Origin: Diatrype stigma
Lineage: Eukaryota > Ascomycota > Sordariomycetes > Xylariales > Diatrypaceae
NCBI GenBank assembly: GCA_022225965.2
Contig: JAKJXP020000093.1
Location: forward strand, 1 to 64,000
Direction: 5' to 3'
DNA length: 64,000 nt
Below are positions 35,953-47,885 of this stretch, in pieces. Below the pieces are notes generated by a model, which worked only from the letters and a program-made list of their open reading frames with translations, was not told where the DNA came from and did not search any database. Both the position numbers and the translations under genes were made by a program. The stretch's first letter is position 1. Every line of letters starts with the position of its first letter.

Positions 35953-38134
35953 ATGGCGGTCGAGTCTGGACTACTGCCGGCTTCGGCGAAGCTGTGCAAC
36001 TTCTGCGCCTCGGTGAAAAACAACCACGCGTCGACATCCATGGCCAAGGGAGATACTTCCGAAGGACGGCACTACACATATATTTCCCGCATGCTGCAAG
36101 CAGTTCGGGAAGGGTGCTGGCTCTGTGGGCTATACCTCGCAGCTATGGAGCAGCTCTGGGCACCCGACGACCCTGGTTTAATGGCCCGTGAAGGCCAGTT
36201 CTACATGAGATTCGACAGTGAAAGGTTCACCCTTCATGGTCAGGCAAACCATCCAGTCCTGCAAATCTACAGTGCAAAAGGTAAGTCCTGCCCACTTTGT
36301 CTCCCCGAGGTCACTCAGATCACAAGCTCAACTCCCTTCTACAGGACAACCGCAAGCCTACCGGTTCCCGCACGCCCCCGAGCTGCCGGTTAATGCAGCA
36401 GCCACAACAACGCACAAGTTCATCAGGCGTTGCCTGGAGGACTGCGTCCGGAATCATATAGCCTGCCGCAAGGCAGGCCAAGGGCTCGACCCGATTTGGC
36501 CGAAGAGGGTGTTGCAGATAGACCCCAGTAGTGCGCGTGTGCGGCTAGTACCTTTCAACAAGTCTATGGATCAACAATACACGGCCCTGAGCTACTGCTG
36601 GGGGCCGGGCCAGCCGCCCTTCAAGGCAACTCAGACCACGCTTCCAGCCCTGAGGGACGGAATTAGCGTCAAGGTCCTGCCCCGGACCATCGCGGACGCC
36701 GTCCGCTTCTCCCTCCAGATTGGGTGCACCCTGATCTGGGTGGACTCGCTGTGTATTGTGCAGGACGACCCGGCCGACTGGGACGAGGAGTCGGGCAAGA
36801 TGAGCACGGTGTATCAGCGCGCTCTCGCCACGCTTATCACGAGCTCCGCAGCGACGTGCAACGACGGCTTCCTACAGACGGAGCGGGAGGGATCGGTCCT
36901 ACTGTGCCCATCATCATCACAGCATGCCGAGGTCCGCGCCAGGAAGCTCTGCGAGGTCGGCCACCACCAGCCCCAAAGCTTTCTCCACAGCGCCGAATAC
37001 CGGCGCTACGAACCCATCGACGTGCGCGGCTGGACCCTGCAGGAGAAGCGGCTCTCGCCGCGGTGCGTGATCTTCACGGACAGCGAGGTGCAGTGGGAGT
37101 GCCACGCCGCGCATGCCTGCGAGTGCGGCCAGGCGCCGTCCAAGGAGCTCGCACCGCCCCCTTCCCCATCCCCATCCCAATCGCCGCCGCTGCTGACCCG
37201 GGAAGAGGAAGAATGGTTCGACGTCCTGCATGACTACACGAACCGCCGCCTCACCGTGAACACGGACCGGCTCACGGCGCTCGCGGGCGTCTCGAGGGCG
37301 ATGGCGCGGACGCTGTCCCGGGCGCGGGCGCTGGGGCGGCTGCAACAACAACAGCAGGGGCGGCATAAGAGACTGCGGGTAGAACCGGAACCGGAACCGG
37401 AACTGGGTCCGGAAACGGAGTCGCGCTTCGCGGCCGGCATCTGGATGGATGCGGAGCCTTCGGTATTGACGATGCGGGGCCTGCTTTGGACACGGGCAGG
37501 GGCCCCCTTCATGCAGGCGGCTTATTGCCCGCCGCAGACGTACCTAGCGCCCAGCTGGTCGTGGGCGTCGATCGTGGGCGAGGTGAACCACCTCGCGGTG
37601 GCCAAGTTCGCCGCTGCCTCGTACCCGACCCATCTCGTCGAGGTCGACCTGACGGCGGCCACGGCGGACCCGTTTGGTCGGGTCACGTTCGGGTTCATGC
37701 GCGTGAATGGTCCGCTTCTGCGCGCGGGCATGGTGTGGAAGAAGGGCGGCACGATGCACCTGACATCCTCCTCCCCCGACTCCCCGGCAGCGGGCTCGTG
37801 CGACGTCGACTGCCCCTTGGAGCGGGTACCGATGCCCAGAGATGGTGGGCGTAAAAGCAGCGGCTTCACGGTCCAGAGGCAGACCGCCGCCAGCGCAGAG
37901 GAGTCAGAGCGCCTATTCGCCATCACGGAGTTCCCGGAGACCGAAGTTTTCGTGCTACCGATCATGGAATACGTGAACAACTGGGGCGCCTTGGCCAACC
38001 GCGTGGTGGAGAGCCTCGTGCTGGGTCGCTCCCCCACCCTTCCGGGATATCAGCGTCTCGGGACCATCTCGATGGATCTTAAGAATACGAGGCTCGAAGA
38101 TATCAGTGTGCCGGAGGATGTTTACATATTTTGA
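35953..38134 (+). CDS. HET-domain protein, tandem copy 1
   Basis: Two exons (35953-36280 and 36345-38134) encode 705 residues. The HET (heterokaryon incompatibility) domain covers about residues 185-340, with the three classic blocks QQYTALSYCWG, LIWVDSLCIVQDD...STVYQRA and RGWTLQEKRLSPR. An upstream Cys-rich segment (LCNFCASV...GCWLCGLYLAA) precedes it. The rest has the C-terminal block typical of HET proteins (YLAPSWSWAS, LPGYQRLG). HET domains trigger cell death in non-self recognition between fungal strains (known for some members); which partner this one has cannot be read. Compared with copy 2 it carries a low-complexity insertion (Arg/Gln then Glu-Pro repeats) near 37300-37420 and is far richer in GC. 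A 12-bp repeat array abuts the start. Both conserved blocks and frame look intact. Confidence 0.88.
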
Positions 38135-39248
38135 GATTACCTTCTGACACATAGGCCATTCCCGGGTGCTGGACACCCGGGCGCTGGCACAGGGACATGT
38201 AGTTTTAGTCTATTTGATGTTTGGATGGCGCTGGCATAGGGGCGTGCACTTTTTGGTCTATCTACTTTTTGAATGATTACATTTCTGGAAATATCCTACC
38301 AGTACAGGTCACAATGCCGACATGCCCCTGAAGTGGTAAACCAGCTTGAGTTTCTTGGTCACCGGAAAGACAATCCCAACAGGTAGCGAACACTGTTTCC
38401 GCGTAGAACATGACTACTAGCTTCCAGGTCAATCCAGACCTGCCTTGCGGTAAATGTGCGGTTTACACGGCAATAGATGAAGATGCGTAGATACCATGCT
38501 TAGGTCGGCAGAATGGTCACTGAAGCCCACCCATGTGTCTAGCTTATAGTTACTCCACATGTCTATAAGTAAAAGTAAACCTGTGCCAAACTACAGGTAT
38601 CGTAGTGATATGTATAACACGCGCCTTAGCAACGAAGCGCACTGTTATCTAAGATTTCCCTCTACCACTCTTCTACTTCAGGCTCAAGTCGGTAGCAACT
38701 ACGAGAGGAATTGCCAGCCGAGGATTTGCAGATGCTCACCTCCCCCCAGTCTCTCTATCTAAACCGGGGTTCTCAGATGAAATCAGATAGAGGATCGGTG
38801 GCCGATCGAAGAATTTGCCGGGAGTTACTTAGGATCAATAATTGTACACTAAGGACGTATCATCGAGTTATGCGCATAATGATCGGGTGGAGCAGTCTGC
38901 AGTGGGCTCCATATCATGATATATCATCTGTACCTTTGAATTCATATACGAATTGATGAGCCCACCGAACAAGCAGCTAGAAGCACGGAGGGGCCGGAGT
39001 TGAGTGGTTATTAGTAGTGGCTGTGCAGTGATTATGTTGGCAACTAACATGTTGTCGCTGTTCATACGAGCCAATAACTGTCGAGTGTTAAGCGCTGTGC
39101 GCAATAACTGCATGTTGATCAGGGGCAAGGCAGATTCAAGGGGCTAAAATGCCAACACATATAGAATGAAGCCAGATCCCCAAAACGATCCCCAAGTGAC
39201 GATGCCATTCCCTGATAGTATCAATGATGTCTAAATACCACCTAGAAA
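38135..39248. other. Spacer between tandem HET genes
   Basis: About 1.1 kb, AT-richer than the genes. I see no open frame of note and no copy of the 12-bp array found before the first HET gene. Confidence 0.5.
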
Positions 39249-41291
39249 ATGACACTCGAGTCTGCACCGCTACCTGTCTCTGTGACGTGGTGTAGTACTT
39301 GTGCCTGGGAGCTAAAGAACTGCTCATTGACTACTAGCACCGTGCGTGACTCAACTACGCAAAGACGATACAGGCACATAAAGGACATTGACAAAGCGGC
39401 CCAGGAAGGATGCTGGGTCTGCGGCTTGTTTTTGGCTGCTATCGAGAGATTCTGGTTACCAGTCGACCCGGGGTTTCGGACGGGGGCGAACCAAATATAC
39501 GCACGCTTCGATGCCGAGAGGTTCACGCTTCACTGCCAGGTGAAGCATCCGACATTGCAGATCTATTCTCCAGAGGGTGAGAGGTCCCCACATCCGTCGA
39601 AGAGATACTAAAGATAAATGTCTAACATGTCTCTAGATCGGCCGCAGGCCTACATATTTGTAGGGAGTCCAGAAGTGCCCCTCAAATCATCATCGGACGA
39701 AAGCTTCCAGTTCATCCAAAACTGTTTTGACGAGTGTCTACAAAACCATCCACAATGCCGCGAAGCGAGTCGGGCGTTAGATGATGAAGAATGGCCAAGA
39801 AGAATACTGGCGATAGACCCCTTAGCCTCCCAGGTCAAGCTGGTAGACTTTAACGCCTGTATGGACCAGCAGTATGCAGCTCTAAGTTACTGCTGGGGTC
39901 CCGTAGTGCCACCTTTACGAGCCTCACTCAGCACGCTCCGGACACTAGAAAGCGGAGTGAGCATATCTGAACTTCCGAAGACCTTGGAGGATGCCGTTCG
40001 GTTTTCGGCCAGGCTTGGGCTGAATCTCATCTGGATCGATTCTCTGTGTATAATTCAAGACGATCTGAGTGACTGGGAGAAAGAATCCTGCAAGATGAGT
40101 ACCGTTTATAGGCATGCCTGGTTTACCATTATCGCGAACTGCGCGTCGTCGTGCGACGAAGGGTTCTTGGATAAGGAAAGAGATTCAGCATTATTTCTTC
40201 GAAAGCTTGATCTAGGCGATCAATGGACCGAGGTCTATGCCAGGAAACTGTCTAGAGCCGGCCACCACCGACCGCATAGATGGAATCATGGGGGTGTACA
40301 CCGCTGGCTCGAGCCGGTCGACACACGTGGTTGGACATTGCAAGAGAGACTTCTCTCGCCCCGCTTCGTAACGCTCACTTCTGATGAAGTCCAGTGGGAA
40401 TGTCAGGCTATGAGGCGCTGCGAGTGCAAACAGCTGCCCTCAATAGACGCGGCACATCCACCTTCGTTGTCACCGGTGGACGAATGGTTCAGCAATCTGG
40501 ACGACTACACGAGCCGTGGGCTTTCCAAACAAGCAGACAGGCTCGTCGCTCTATCTGGAGTATCGAAGGTGATGTCGGCTAAACTGAATGCACGTTACGC
40601 TGCAGGTATATGGGTGACAGCTGAGCCCACAATGCTTATGATCAAGGGATTGCTCTGGCACAAGGTTTCAGAGATAACGCGCCCGTCATATACCCCGGAG
40701 GAGTACCTGGCTCCTAGCTTCTCGTGGGCGTCTACCGTTGGAGAGATCCTTCATACAGACACGTCAAGGTTTCTTTCATACTACTTCCTCTCGAGAGTGC
40801 TTGCAGTGGATATCACCTTAGGAACTCCGGATCTGTTTGGGATGGTCACTCATGGCTTCCTTGAGATGGAAGGCAAACTGGTGAAAACAAGGATAAAATG
40901 GAGAGAGGCACAACCAAAGTGGAAAATACTGCCTCGTCCTGAACTCACTCTCCGCACAAGTGCAACCTGTTATCTCGACGTGCCCTTGAAGAGGGTTCCA
41001 TTGCGGCACGGGGGGTTTACGTTGCAGAGACGAAATACGGCTAGCCTCGAGGAAGCAGTGCGTATGAACGATACAATTGAGCATCCTGAGACCGATGTGT
41101 TTATTCTACCACTGCTGAGTCATATGGAGCACGAGTATGTTGGTCACTCTATAGACGGTGTCTTACTAGGACGGTGTCCAGCGCTGCCGGGGTACCAGCG
41201 ACTGGGTTGGGTCACATTCATCTTGAAGTATTTAAGTGAAGATTCGATCGAGATGGACAAGATACCTGTTGAAAGAATCCGCATCTATTAG
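39249..41291 (+). CDS. HET-domain protein, tandem copy 2
   Basis: Two exons (39249-39576 and 39637-41291) give 660 residues. The layout equals copy 1. The first exon is again exactly 328 nt, the intron is again phase 1, and it falls before the same motif (DRPQAY here, GQPQAY there). The HET blocks are QQYAALSYCWG, LIWIDSLCIIQDD...STVYRHA and RGWTLQERLLSPR at about 185-340. The N-terminal Cys segment (CSTCAW...GCWVCGLFLAA) and the C-terminal blocks (YLAPSFSWAST, LPGYQRLGW) are kept. It lacks the low-complexity insertion of copy 1. It is convergent with the GH1 gene. Function as for other HET proteins is an inference from the domain. No stop, frameshift or RIP-like damage is seen. Confidence 0.88.
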
Positions 41292-41674
41292 AGAACCTTG
41301 ATTTATATCTAAAGACATCTACTTCGCGATGATCCGAATCAAGTGGCCCACATTCATATGCATGATCTTAGGGATATTTAGGGGCTACATCGATGAGACT
41401 TGATAATTCATGGCAGGTATCCCCGGGTCATCCAGCATGCGAAGCACTCAAGTATTGCAGGTGTATTTCTGCCGTATTCAATGCCAAGGCCTGGAAATCC
41501 TAAACCTACTTAGGTAGGTATTTCTGGTGCCCGTAATGACATCTCTCATTATATTCATAAATCGAATACGGCAAACCAATGGTTAAGAAACGTGCCAAGT
41601 GGTATCCAACTTCCAGTAAATCCAGGACCTACACGTACAAACTCCCTATCCAAGCCACAACCTCCGTTCAGGCC
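41292..41674. other. Convergent 3' region HET/GH1
   Basis: 383 bp between facing stop codons. It contains an ACTTAGGTAGGTA microsatellite-like element near 41508 and no gene. Confidence 0.45.
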
Positions 41675-43220
41675 TTAAGCCTTCTTGATGAGACCATCGA
41701 ACAGCGCCTTCATCTTCTCCCCACTCTTCTTCGGGGTACGTTTCTGGTTATTATCGTAGTCCACGAAGGTGGAACCAAAACGGGTCTCGTAGCCCTCGGC
41801 CCACTCGAAGTTGTCCATGAGCGACCATGCCATGTAACCTTTGACGTTGCAGCCGTCCTCGCTCACTGCTTGCGCCAGGGCATTCACGTAGTTTTCGTAA
41901 TAATCGACACGGAATGTATCATTGAGGATTGCTGGTGGAGAAAGATCGTTCTCGCCCTTGATACTTGTGCCGTTCTCAGTCACGTAGATCGTAGGGTATC
42001 CGTAGCGTTTGCTTAGCCAATTGATCAGCCCTCGGAATCCTTGAGGATTCGGTCGCAACCAGAACGACTGAGTCTCTTTGCCAATGCACTCCCCATTCTT
42101 GTTATAAGAATGTGTTGTCAAGTCACCAAGGAAGTCCTCTGGTGCAGGGTTGCCATCGCCGTGCTTCACATAGTCGGCGGTGTAGTGATTCATGCCGTAA
42201 AAGTCATTGGAGCCCCGAACTAGTTCTAGTTCTTCTGGTGTGAACTCAGGTAGACGATCGCCGAGCTGCTTGCGCATAGAATCAGGATACTTGCCGAAAT
42301 AGATGGGGTCGGCAAACCACGATATGGCAAACTCGATCTTGCGATTAGCAGCCTCGACATCTCTCGGGTCCTCGGGGTCCCAAGGATATGTGTAGTCTCC
42401 ATTGAGGGTAATGCCGATCTGGCCCTTATCCTTCTCTTTGAATTCGTCACGGTACACCTTCACGGCTCTGCCATGAGCCAGAAGGAAATTGTGGCCAACG
42501 ATCCAGGGCTCCCGGCTCGAATCGCCAACAGGTGACTTTGTCCGGTCAGAGGTGTGACCTGGAGCGAAGTAGCCGGTACTGTAACCGAGAATAGAGCTGC
42601 ACCAGGGTTCGTTGAAGGTGATCCAGTATTTACACTTGGGGATCGCCTTGAAGACAACGCGGGCGTAGTTTTCGAAATCGAGGGGAAATTCTTCCTTGTT
42701 CAACAAACCTCCGTATCGCTTGTCGAGCTCGTCAGGGAGGTCCCAGTGGTACAACGTGATCAGGGGCACAATGCCAACTGCGAGAAGGTCATCGACAAAT
42801 TTCACATAATGATCAATGCCAGCCTGGTTGATGGGGTCCCCACGGCCACCCTTCGGGATGATGCGCGACCATGAAAGGGAGAAACGGTAGGAGGGGGCGC
42901 CAAGCTCCCGTAGTAGAGCAATATCATCGGCTGTCCGATTATACGAATCGCAAGCGGTCTTTCCATCGACCTCGCCCGCAATCTTGCCCTTAGTAGCGCA
43001 GAACGTATCCCAGATAGATGGACCGCGGCCATCTGCATCAACGGCACCTTCGATCTGGTAGCTGCCCGCCTCCGAAGGACCAAGTCAGCTTCGGAACCTT
43101 CCATCCGAACTGTGAAAACGGGAGTGTGCCCCGACATCATGATTGGAGAGAAGGGGTACGAGAGAGGAAGACTTACGAGGCCGTGGCAAACCCCCAGAGA
43201 AAGTCAGAAGGCAGCGACAT
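41675..43220 (-). CDS. GH1 beta-glucosidase, probably intracellular
   Basis: Two exons (43177-43220 and 41675-43061, intron 115 nt) give 476 residues, normal for glycoside hydrolase family 1. It begins MSLPSDFLWGFATASYQIEG, the GH1 N-terminal signature, so there is no signal peptide. The acid/base glutamate is about E166 in TFNEP, and the nucleophile about E377 in YVTENG. HWDLP and the MAWSLMDNFEWAEGY aglycone-site block are also present. GH1 enzymes of this kind hydrolyse beta-glucosides such as cellobiose with retention of configuration, and cytosolic fungal members work on imported oligosaccharides. Substrate preference cannot be read from sequence alone. The ATG at 43220 gives the conserved start. 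Confidence 0.94.
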
Positions 43221-44693
43221 GGTGGTGCTTTGCCGGGTGCGCAATATATCGGTGACGAAAGATGTCTGGCTAGCCTGTTCAGAGCTCGGTGAAAGCCCCT
43301 CAGTATTTCGCCTGGTAAAATGGATATATACGGATTCTCGCCAAGGCTGGGGACGACCTGCTAGACAGATCGTACAGAAGGAGACCAAGAGGAAAGATAG
43401 CGGCGACAAGGCGCCATCCTAGAGAAGGGGCTGGGCCCCTGCCTCTTCTTATAACCATCGTGATGGGGTCTTATACTGGGGCTTCGTTTGGAAGTCCAAG
43501 CCTAGCGATTTCCCGATTCTCCCATATCGGACCGTGACGACCGAGAAGAGCAGGCTTATGTGATACTAACTAGCAAATCTCCAACCTCTGTTCATGGCAC
43601 GGTAACGGACCCCTCCAGCGGGGTAATTGGGGGTGGGAGAAGTGGCTTGGTCTGGGTGGTAGCGTATATAGATGGGCACTATAGAGCTTATCGGGTGGCA
43701 GGGTAGGAGTCCTGGGGCCCTCTCAGGAGGCGCCCCTAAATTTCTCCGTGCCGGCAACTTGGTCTGCACCAGCGACGGCCCGTCTCTCCGGCCATGTGAT
43801 TTTCCATGCGCCAAGAGGTCGCCAAAACTTCGGGCGAATGCCGATTAGATGAGATAGGGAAGCCGAAGGCACATTGGGACGACCAGCCGTCCCTGGTTTT
43901 CGGATGGCATCGCATTGGAAACCGCTAACCTCCTTGAGCTAGACGCCCAGGAGCCCGATAGACGCAGACACACTCGAGGTGTCGTTGCATTTGCGGCGCA
44001 AAAGCTACTATGTAAGGTTGCATCTTATAGGACAAGGTGATATGTTTGGACTTGGGGGTCTATGAAGCCTTCGTGTCTAAGATGACGATGTACAACAACT
44101 ATGTTCGCACGTCTTGATGGACTTTCCTAAAGGAGCCATATGGATTTGTTCTTGGGCCATGGCCGTCCGTCTGTTTCTTTATTCCATGTTTCATTTCCTC
44201 TTGAATACGTATGTGTGCATGATATGCCCAGAGGGTTTGTTAGTTGCTCTAGTTCATGATAGGTCAAGATGCGAAGTCGTTACTGAGAAAGGGTTTTGAT
44301 AAGAGACCCCTTTCCATCCTTTCTCCGACCCGCATGAGACTAATATAATTCCCCCGATCGGATGGTCGGGTCCAAGATCCAATGGGCCGGTTAGGCCGGC
44401 TGGACCGGCCGCCTTGACAAGCCTCACCGAGAACTCGAGTTATTACACTAGGTAGGTACATATCAAACCCGTGATTCGCAACTTTGCTGGACGGAGGTCT
44501 ATAGGATGTAACTGCTATGTGGTATTGCTTTCAACGCTATGCTCGTATACTCGTATGTCTCGGGAAGCACTCGCGTTTTGTTTATTAATGCTACGAACAC
44601 TAGAAATAATACAACTGCACATTTTCACCGTACTCCGAGGCCTAAACTCCTGGACTGAACGCCAACCAAACGACTACCCCTATATCTATTTGT
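43221..44693. other. Intergenic region GH1/GFA
   Basis: About 1.5 kb holding the GH1 promoter and the 3' end of the GFA-type gene. I see no gene. A run near 44370-44410 is rich in GGCCGG palindromic elements. Confidence 0.5.
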
Positions 44694-45523
44694 TCATGCA
44701 GTGTTGTTCTGATCATCGTTATCCGCGACGCCACGTTTTCTTTTACCAGAGCTCGCTTCTTCATCGTCGTCCGCCGTCCACTCCGTAACTTCCCATTCCA
44801 CCCGAATCCTACCGTCTCGACTCTCTCGGCTGCCTCTGGTCGTTTGCAGGTTGCCAAGTCGACTGCCCGATATCAAATTCTCGAACCATGGAATGCCGGT
44901 AACATCCCGCCCAATCAGTTGCGAACCGGTATCCGGCCTAGGTGCAGCTACGATGTCCATCTTGTCATCTTCGTCGTCACTGTGGATAAGCCCCAACTCC
45001 TCTAAGCCATGGAGGTCTTCGGTTAGCAGGCTGCCCAGAGTCAATTGGATATAATCAGCCTCGCTTCTCGGCTGCTCAGACCAGTACGAGATGGGGGTTC
45101 CACAGAAACCGCAGAAATGCCGTAGTGTGTGCTGCTCAGCGGGATGCGAGAAGACGCGTCGTATAGCTGGGCGCGATTCGTCGGGGAAGAAGGCGAACGT
45201 TTGGCTGTGATACCAAGACAGCGGGACACGTAGAAAGGCAGAAAGGGGTGCTGCTGAAGAGATCCCTGTGATACACACCTTTAGCGTTAGCATCACAACT
45301 GCATCTAGACCCTCGTAGTTATCTTGGAAATGGATAGCTCGAGCGCAAAGCGTAATTGTCTTTATAGAGGAAGCCATCCCCATAACTATTGAATGCACTT
45401 ACTCTGCCGGAAGTCCGAATCGAAGACAATTTGAGCTGTCTCCGACGCGCCCCTGGGCATATGGACGATGTACTGGTTTCTGCCGCAGTGGCACGATCCC
45501 CGCAAATAATCGGTCGAGGTCAT
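44694..45523 (-). CDS. GFA/CENP-V-type zinc-binding protein
   Basis: Two exons (45403-45523 and 44694-45253) give 226 residues. The start MTSTDYLRGSCHCGRNQY carries the CxC zinc motif of the GFA (glutathione-dependent formaldehyde-activating)/CENP-V fold. The second pair is in RHFCGFCGTPISYW, preceded by a Phe-Phe-Pro region, as usual. Beyond about residue 130 there is a divergent acidic and then basic tail ending in a KRKRG stretch. Family members include enzymes and non-enzymatic zinc proteins; activity here is not proved by sequence, and 'formaldehyde activation' should not be assumed. The acceptor is a CAGCAG tandem, giving two equally in-frame options that differ by one codon. Confidence 0.82.
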
Positions 45524-45913
45524 CTTTGGCTGAAGTAGAGTATATTTATTATTGCTGTGCGCCCGCGCCTTGCTCGTCTATATGACAATGTGCAATGTGA
45601 AGATTATGGTATGGCTATCCGAGTGTCCCGTACTTAAGTCTAGTGGGTGGCAAACAGGTTATTATGTCAATTTCTCACGCTATCGAGGGATTGGAAATAG
45701 GTAGCAAGGTCGATGGGCATGGAATCAGATGAAGGTATCTCGAAGCTTCGTTGTTGGGGAACTTTTTCTCCGGCTTAGACGCGGCGATCACAGCCAAAGT
45801 CGGGGTAGCCAGTATGACCTGATCTGACGTAGGCGACCACCCAAGCCTCCCTAACCACACCCTAGCCATCACGCTATGCACCTCTGTATCTTAGTGAGAG
45901 TGGGCTGTTCCGG

Positions 45914-45941
45914 GGCGTCAGGCGTCAGGCGTCAGGCGTCA
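45914..45941. repeat. 7-bp tandem repeat GGCGTCA, 4 copies
   Basis: Four perfect units, followed ten bases later by a second array of a different 7-bp unit. Confidence 0.9.
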
Positions 45942-45951
45942 GGGGTCCGTT

Positions 45952-45979
45952 GCCCATCGCCCATTGCCCATCGCCCATC
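45952..45979. repeat. 7-bp tandem repeat GCCCATC, 4 copies
   Basis: Units GCCCATC, GCCCATT, GCCCATC and GCCCATC, next to the GGCGTCA array. Confidence 0.88.
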
Positions 45980-46029
45980 ACCCAATCAGCCAAGTCGATA
46001 TGCATTACAGTACTCCATACATACTACTT

Positions 46030-46070
46030 ACATACATACACGTATGTACGTATGTACGTATGTATACATG
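46030..46070. repeat. Palindromic CATA/TATG microsatellite
   Basis: A run of CATACATACA meets three GTATGTAC-type units and ends GTATACATG. The two halves are complementary, so either strand could fold into a hairpin. Confidence 0.75.
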
Positions 46071-46404
46071 TCAAGGCATATGCAACTGATGCCCTAAAGT
46101 GCTAATAGGGGCTGCCAAAATTCGATGGTAACCATATCGAATTCTGGCTCAGGGGCTGTTGTAAGATCGTCTAACTATTCCATAGCAAACTCATCGGACA
46201 TTGTTGAAAGCTTCCGCCCCTAACAAACATAAGGAACTACGTTTATTCCACAAGAAAAGATCTGGAGCTGACCCTCATAAAATAGTCACTGGTTTTGAGA
46301 CTAGTAGTATGTTCGTGTATCTTCTTCAAATATAAGGTGTTCCAATCGCATTATACTCTGACCTTTTTCTTGTGTAACACCCCTTTATTATCGAACATTG
46401 CACC

Positions 46405-47885
46405 CTACTCAAGTTTCCTGCTTTCACCACGGGGCTCTGGATCAGCTGGCTCTGCTGCACATAACGGGTCATCTGGTGCTGTTGACTCTGTGTCGGTTAT
46501 GCTCTTGGTTGTTTTATCCATCCAATGCCTGAAGAAGATGGTGAAGAACTGAGCGAGGAAGACCTGCTCTACGGTGTATAATAGCACAGGGACCTGGATC
46601 GAAGATATGGTGAAGTTGTCCAGCTCAGACCACATCGCAGCAACCAGCGGTATACCGACGCTCGTGGTTTTCGCAGCACCACAGAAGCAGACAGCTACGA
46701 CTTGAACTGGAGCCATTCTCTTAACAGTCATGGCATCCCTCAGAGCATTAGGGAGGCGGGACGCAATTTTCGAATCGGCGACAAGAGGGTTCACCGCCCT
46801 CATGAAGGACTTCGGTGGGAACGCTACGTAGTAGCAAATCACTGTAAACACGCCATACTCGACCACATTCATCAGAATATTGAATATAATGGATGAATTT
46901 GGCAGCGTATATATCGCCCCTGTCTCGAAAGCGCCCGAAAAAGTAGACCTGGGAGTGGTTAGACCTAGTACGCCGGTTGACGAGTATGAAGACATACCAA
47001 ACGAGCGTGGCCATCAACAGAGAACAGAGCGGAGCAAGGTGGAATGTTCTCAACACCCAAGTTACCTGGCGCGGCCAAGTCCATCGCAACACTTGGCCAA
47101 CAGCAAGCGGCACTAACACACTGAGGCCTAATTGCATCATGACCGATGCGTACATAGGACCCAATTCACTCGGGGGGGCAGGCTTAAGCGAATCGAAATC
47201 CGGACCGCTTGGTAGATAAGCGTAAATCAGCCAGGGGGCGAGGAATGCGCCAATAACATTGCCAAGGACGACCTCAATGATGGCAGCAGCTTCGTCACCG
47301 CCTGAATTTCTGGTCATGACCACGTTGGATGCGATCGTAGTCGGAATGCAACTGGCCGCGATCATGCCTACAAGGACACTAGGTTCAATGGCCCCAGAGC
47401 TTACTCCCCCGGCAGCTATCACAATGTGGACTATGACTAGAAGGTTATTAGGATACGACATTCAAGCGGGAGGGATATAGCTTCGTAATACGGACTTAAC
47501 TGGATAATAGGGATGAGTATGAGGTTGATGCCTTGCACGACGATATGCAAGCGCCAGTTCAGCACGTGCTCCTTCAGCTTCTCAGGCGAGAGCTGCATTG
47601 CATTTATCAGGAAAATCACGGCTATTGCTCCATACAAAATGGAGTACTCCGATCTGATGATACCTCCTTTCGCGGCCACATCTTTCAACATGTCAACATG
47701 CCGTGGTCGTTAAGCAGCAGAAGAGTGGTGTGCTCACGAGGAAATAGGTAGGCCATCAGGGTGGCAAAACCGAAGGCGAATATGAGCCAGTTAGCTAAGC
47801 AGAACCCCCAAATGCTGCTAAGAACTTTGACGACCTTGGAAGGCCTCTCGCTTTGCGGATCTTCCATGCCGTTTGCAGACTCCAT
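46405..47885 (-). CDS. RCH1: SBF-like transporter (SLC10A7/RCH1 family)
   Basis: Four exons (47738-47885, 47496-47681, 46998-47436, 46405-46948) give about 438 residues with some ten hydrophobic helices. The family blocks are visible: WLIFAFGFATLMAYLFP, IFLINAMQLSPEKL (the usual 'G-L-L' region), then GCVPTT-like ASCIPTTIASNVVMTRNSGG with EAAAIIEVVLGNVIGAFL, and AAKTTSVGIPLVAAM near the C-terminus. In yeasts, Rch1 is a plasma-membrane regulator of calcium uptake; SLC10A7 acts on calcium and glycan processing. A calcium-related role is therefore inferred. The second intron needs an unusual donor (GTCCGT) to keep the frame; the better-looking GTTAAG donor five bases upstream shifts it. The start at 47885 (MESANGMED) could instead be 47891. 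Confidence 0.8.

Larger units (their letters stand above)
45524..46404. other. Intergenic region GFA/SBF transporter
   Basis: About 0.9 kb carrying the GFA promoter and the transporter 3' end. It contains two adjacent 7-bp arrays (45914-45941 and 45952-45979) and a palindromic TACA/TGTA repeat at about 46030-46070. I see no gene. Confidence 0.55.

Noticed and set aside
35857..43220. Biosynthetic gene cluster around HET/GH1
   Set aside because: No polyketide synthase, peptide synthetase, terpene cyclase or cluster regulator is present.
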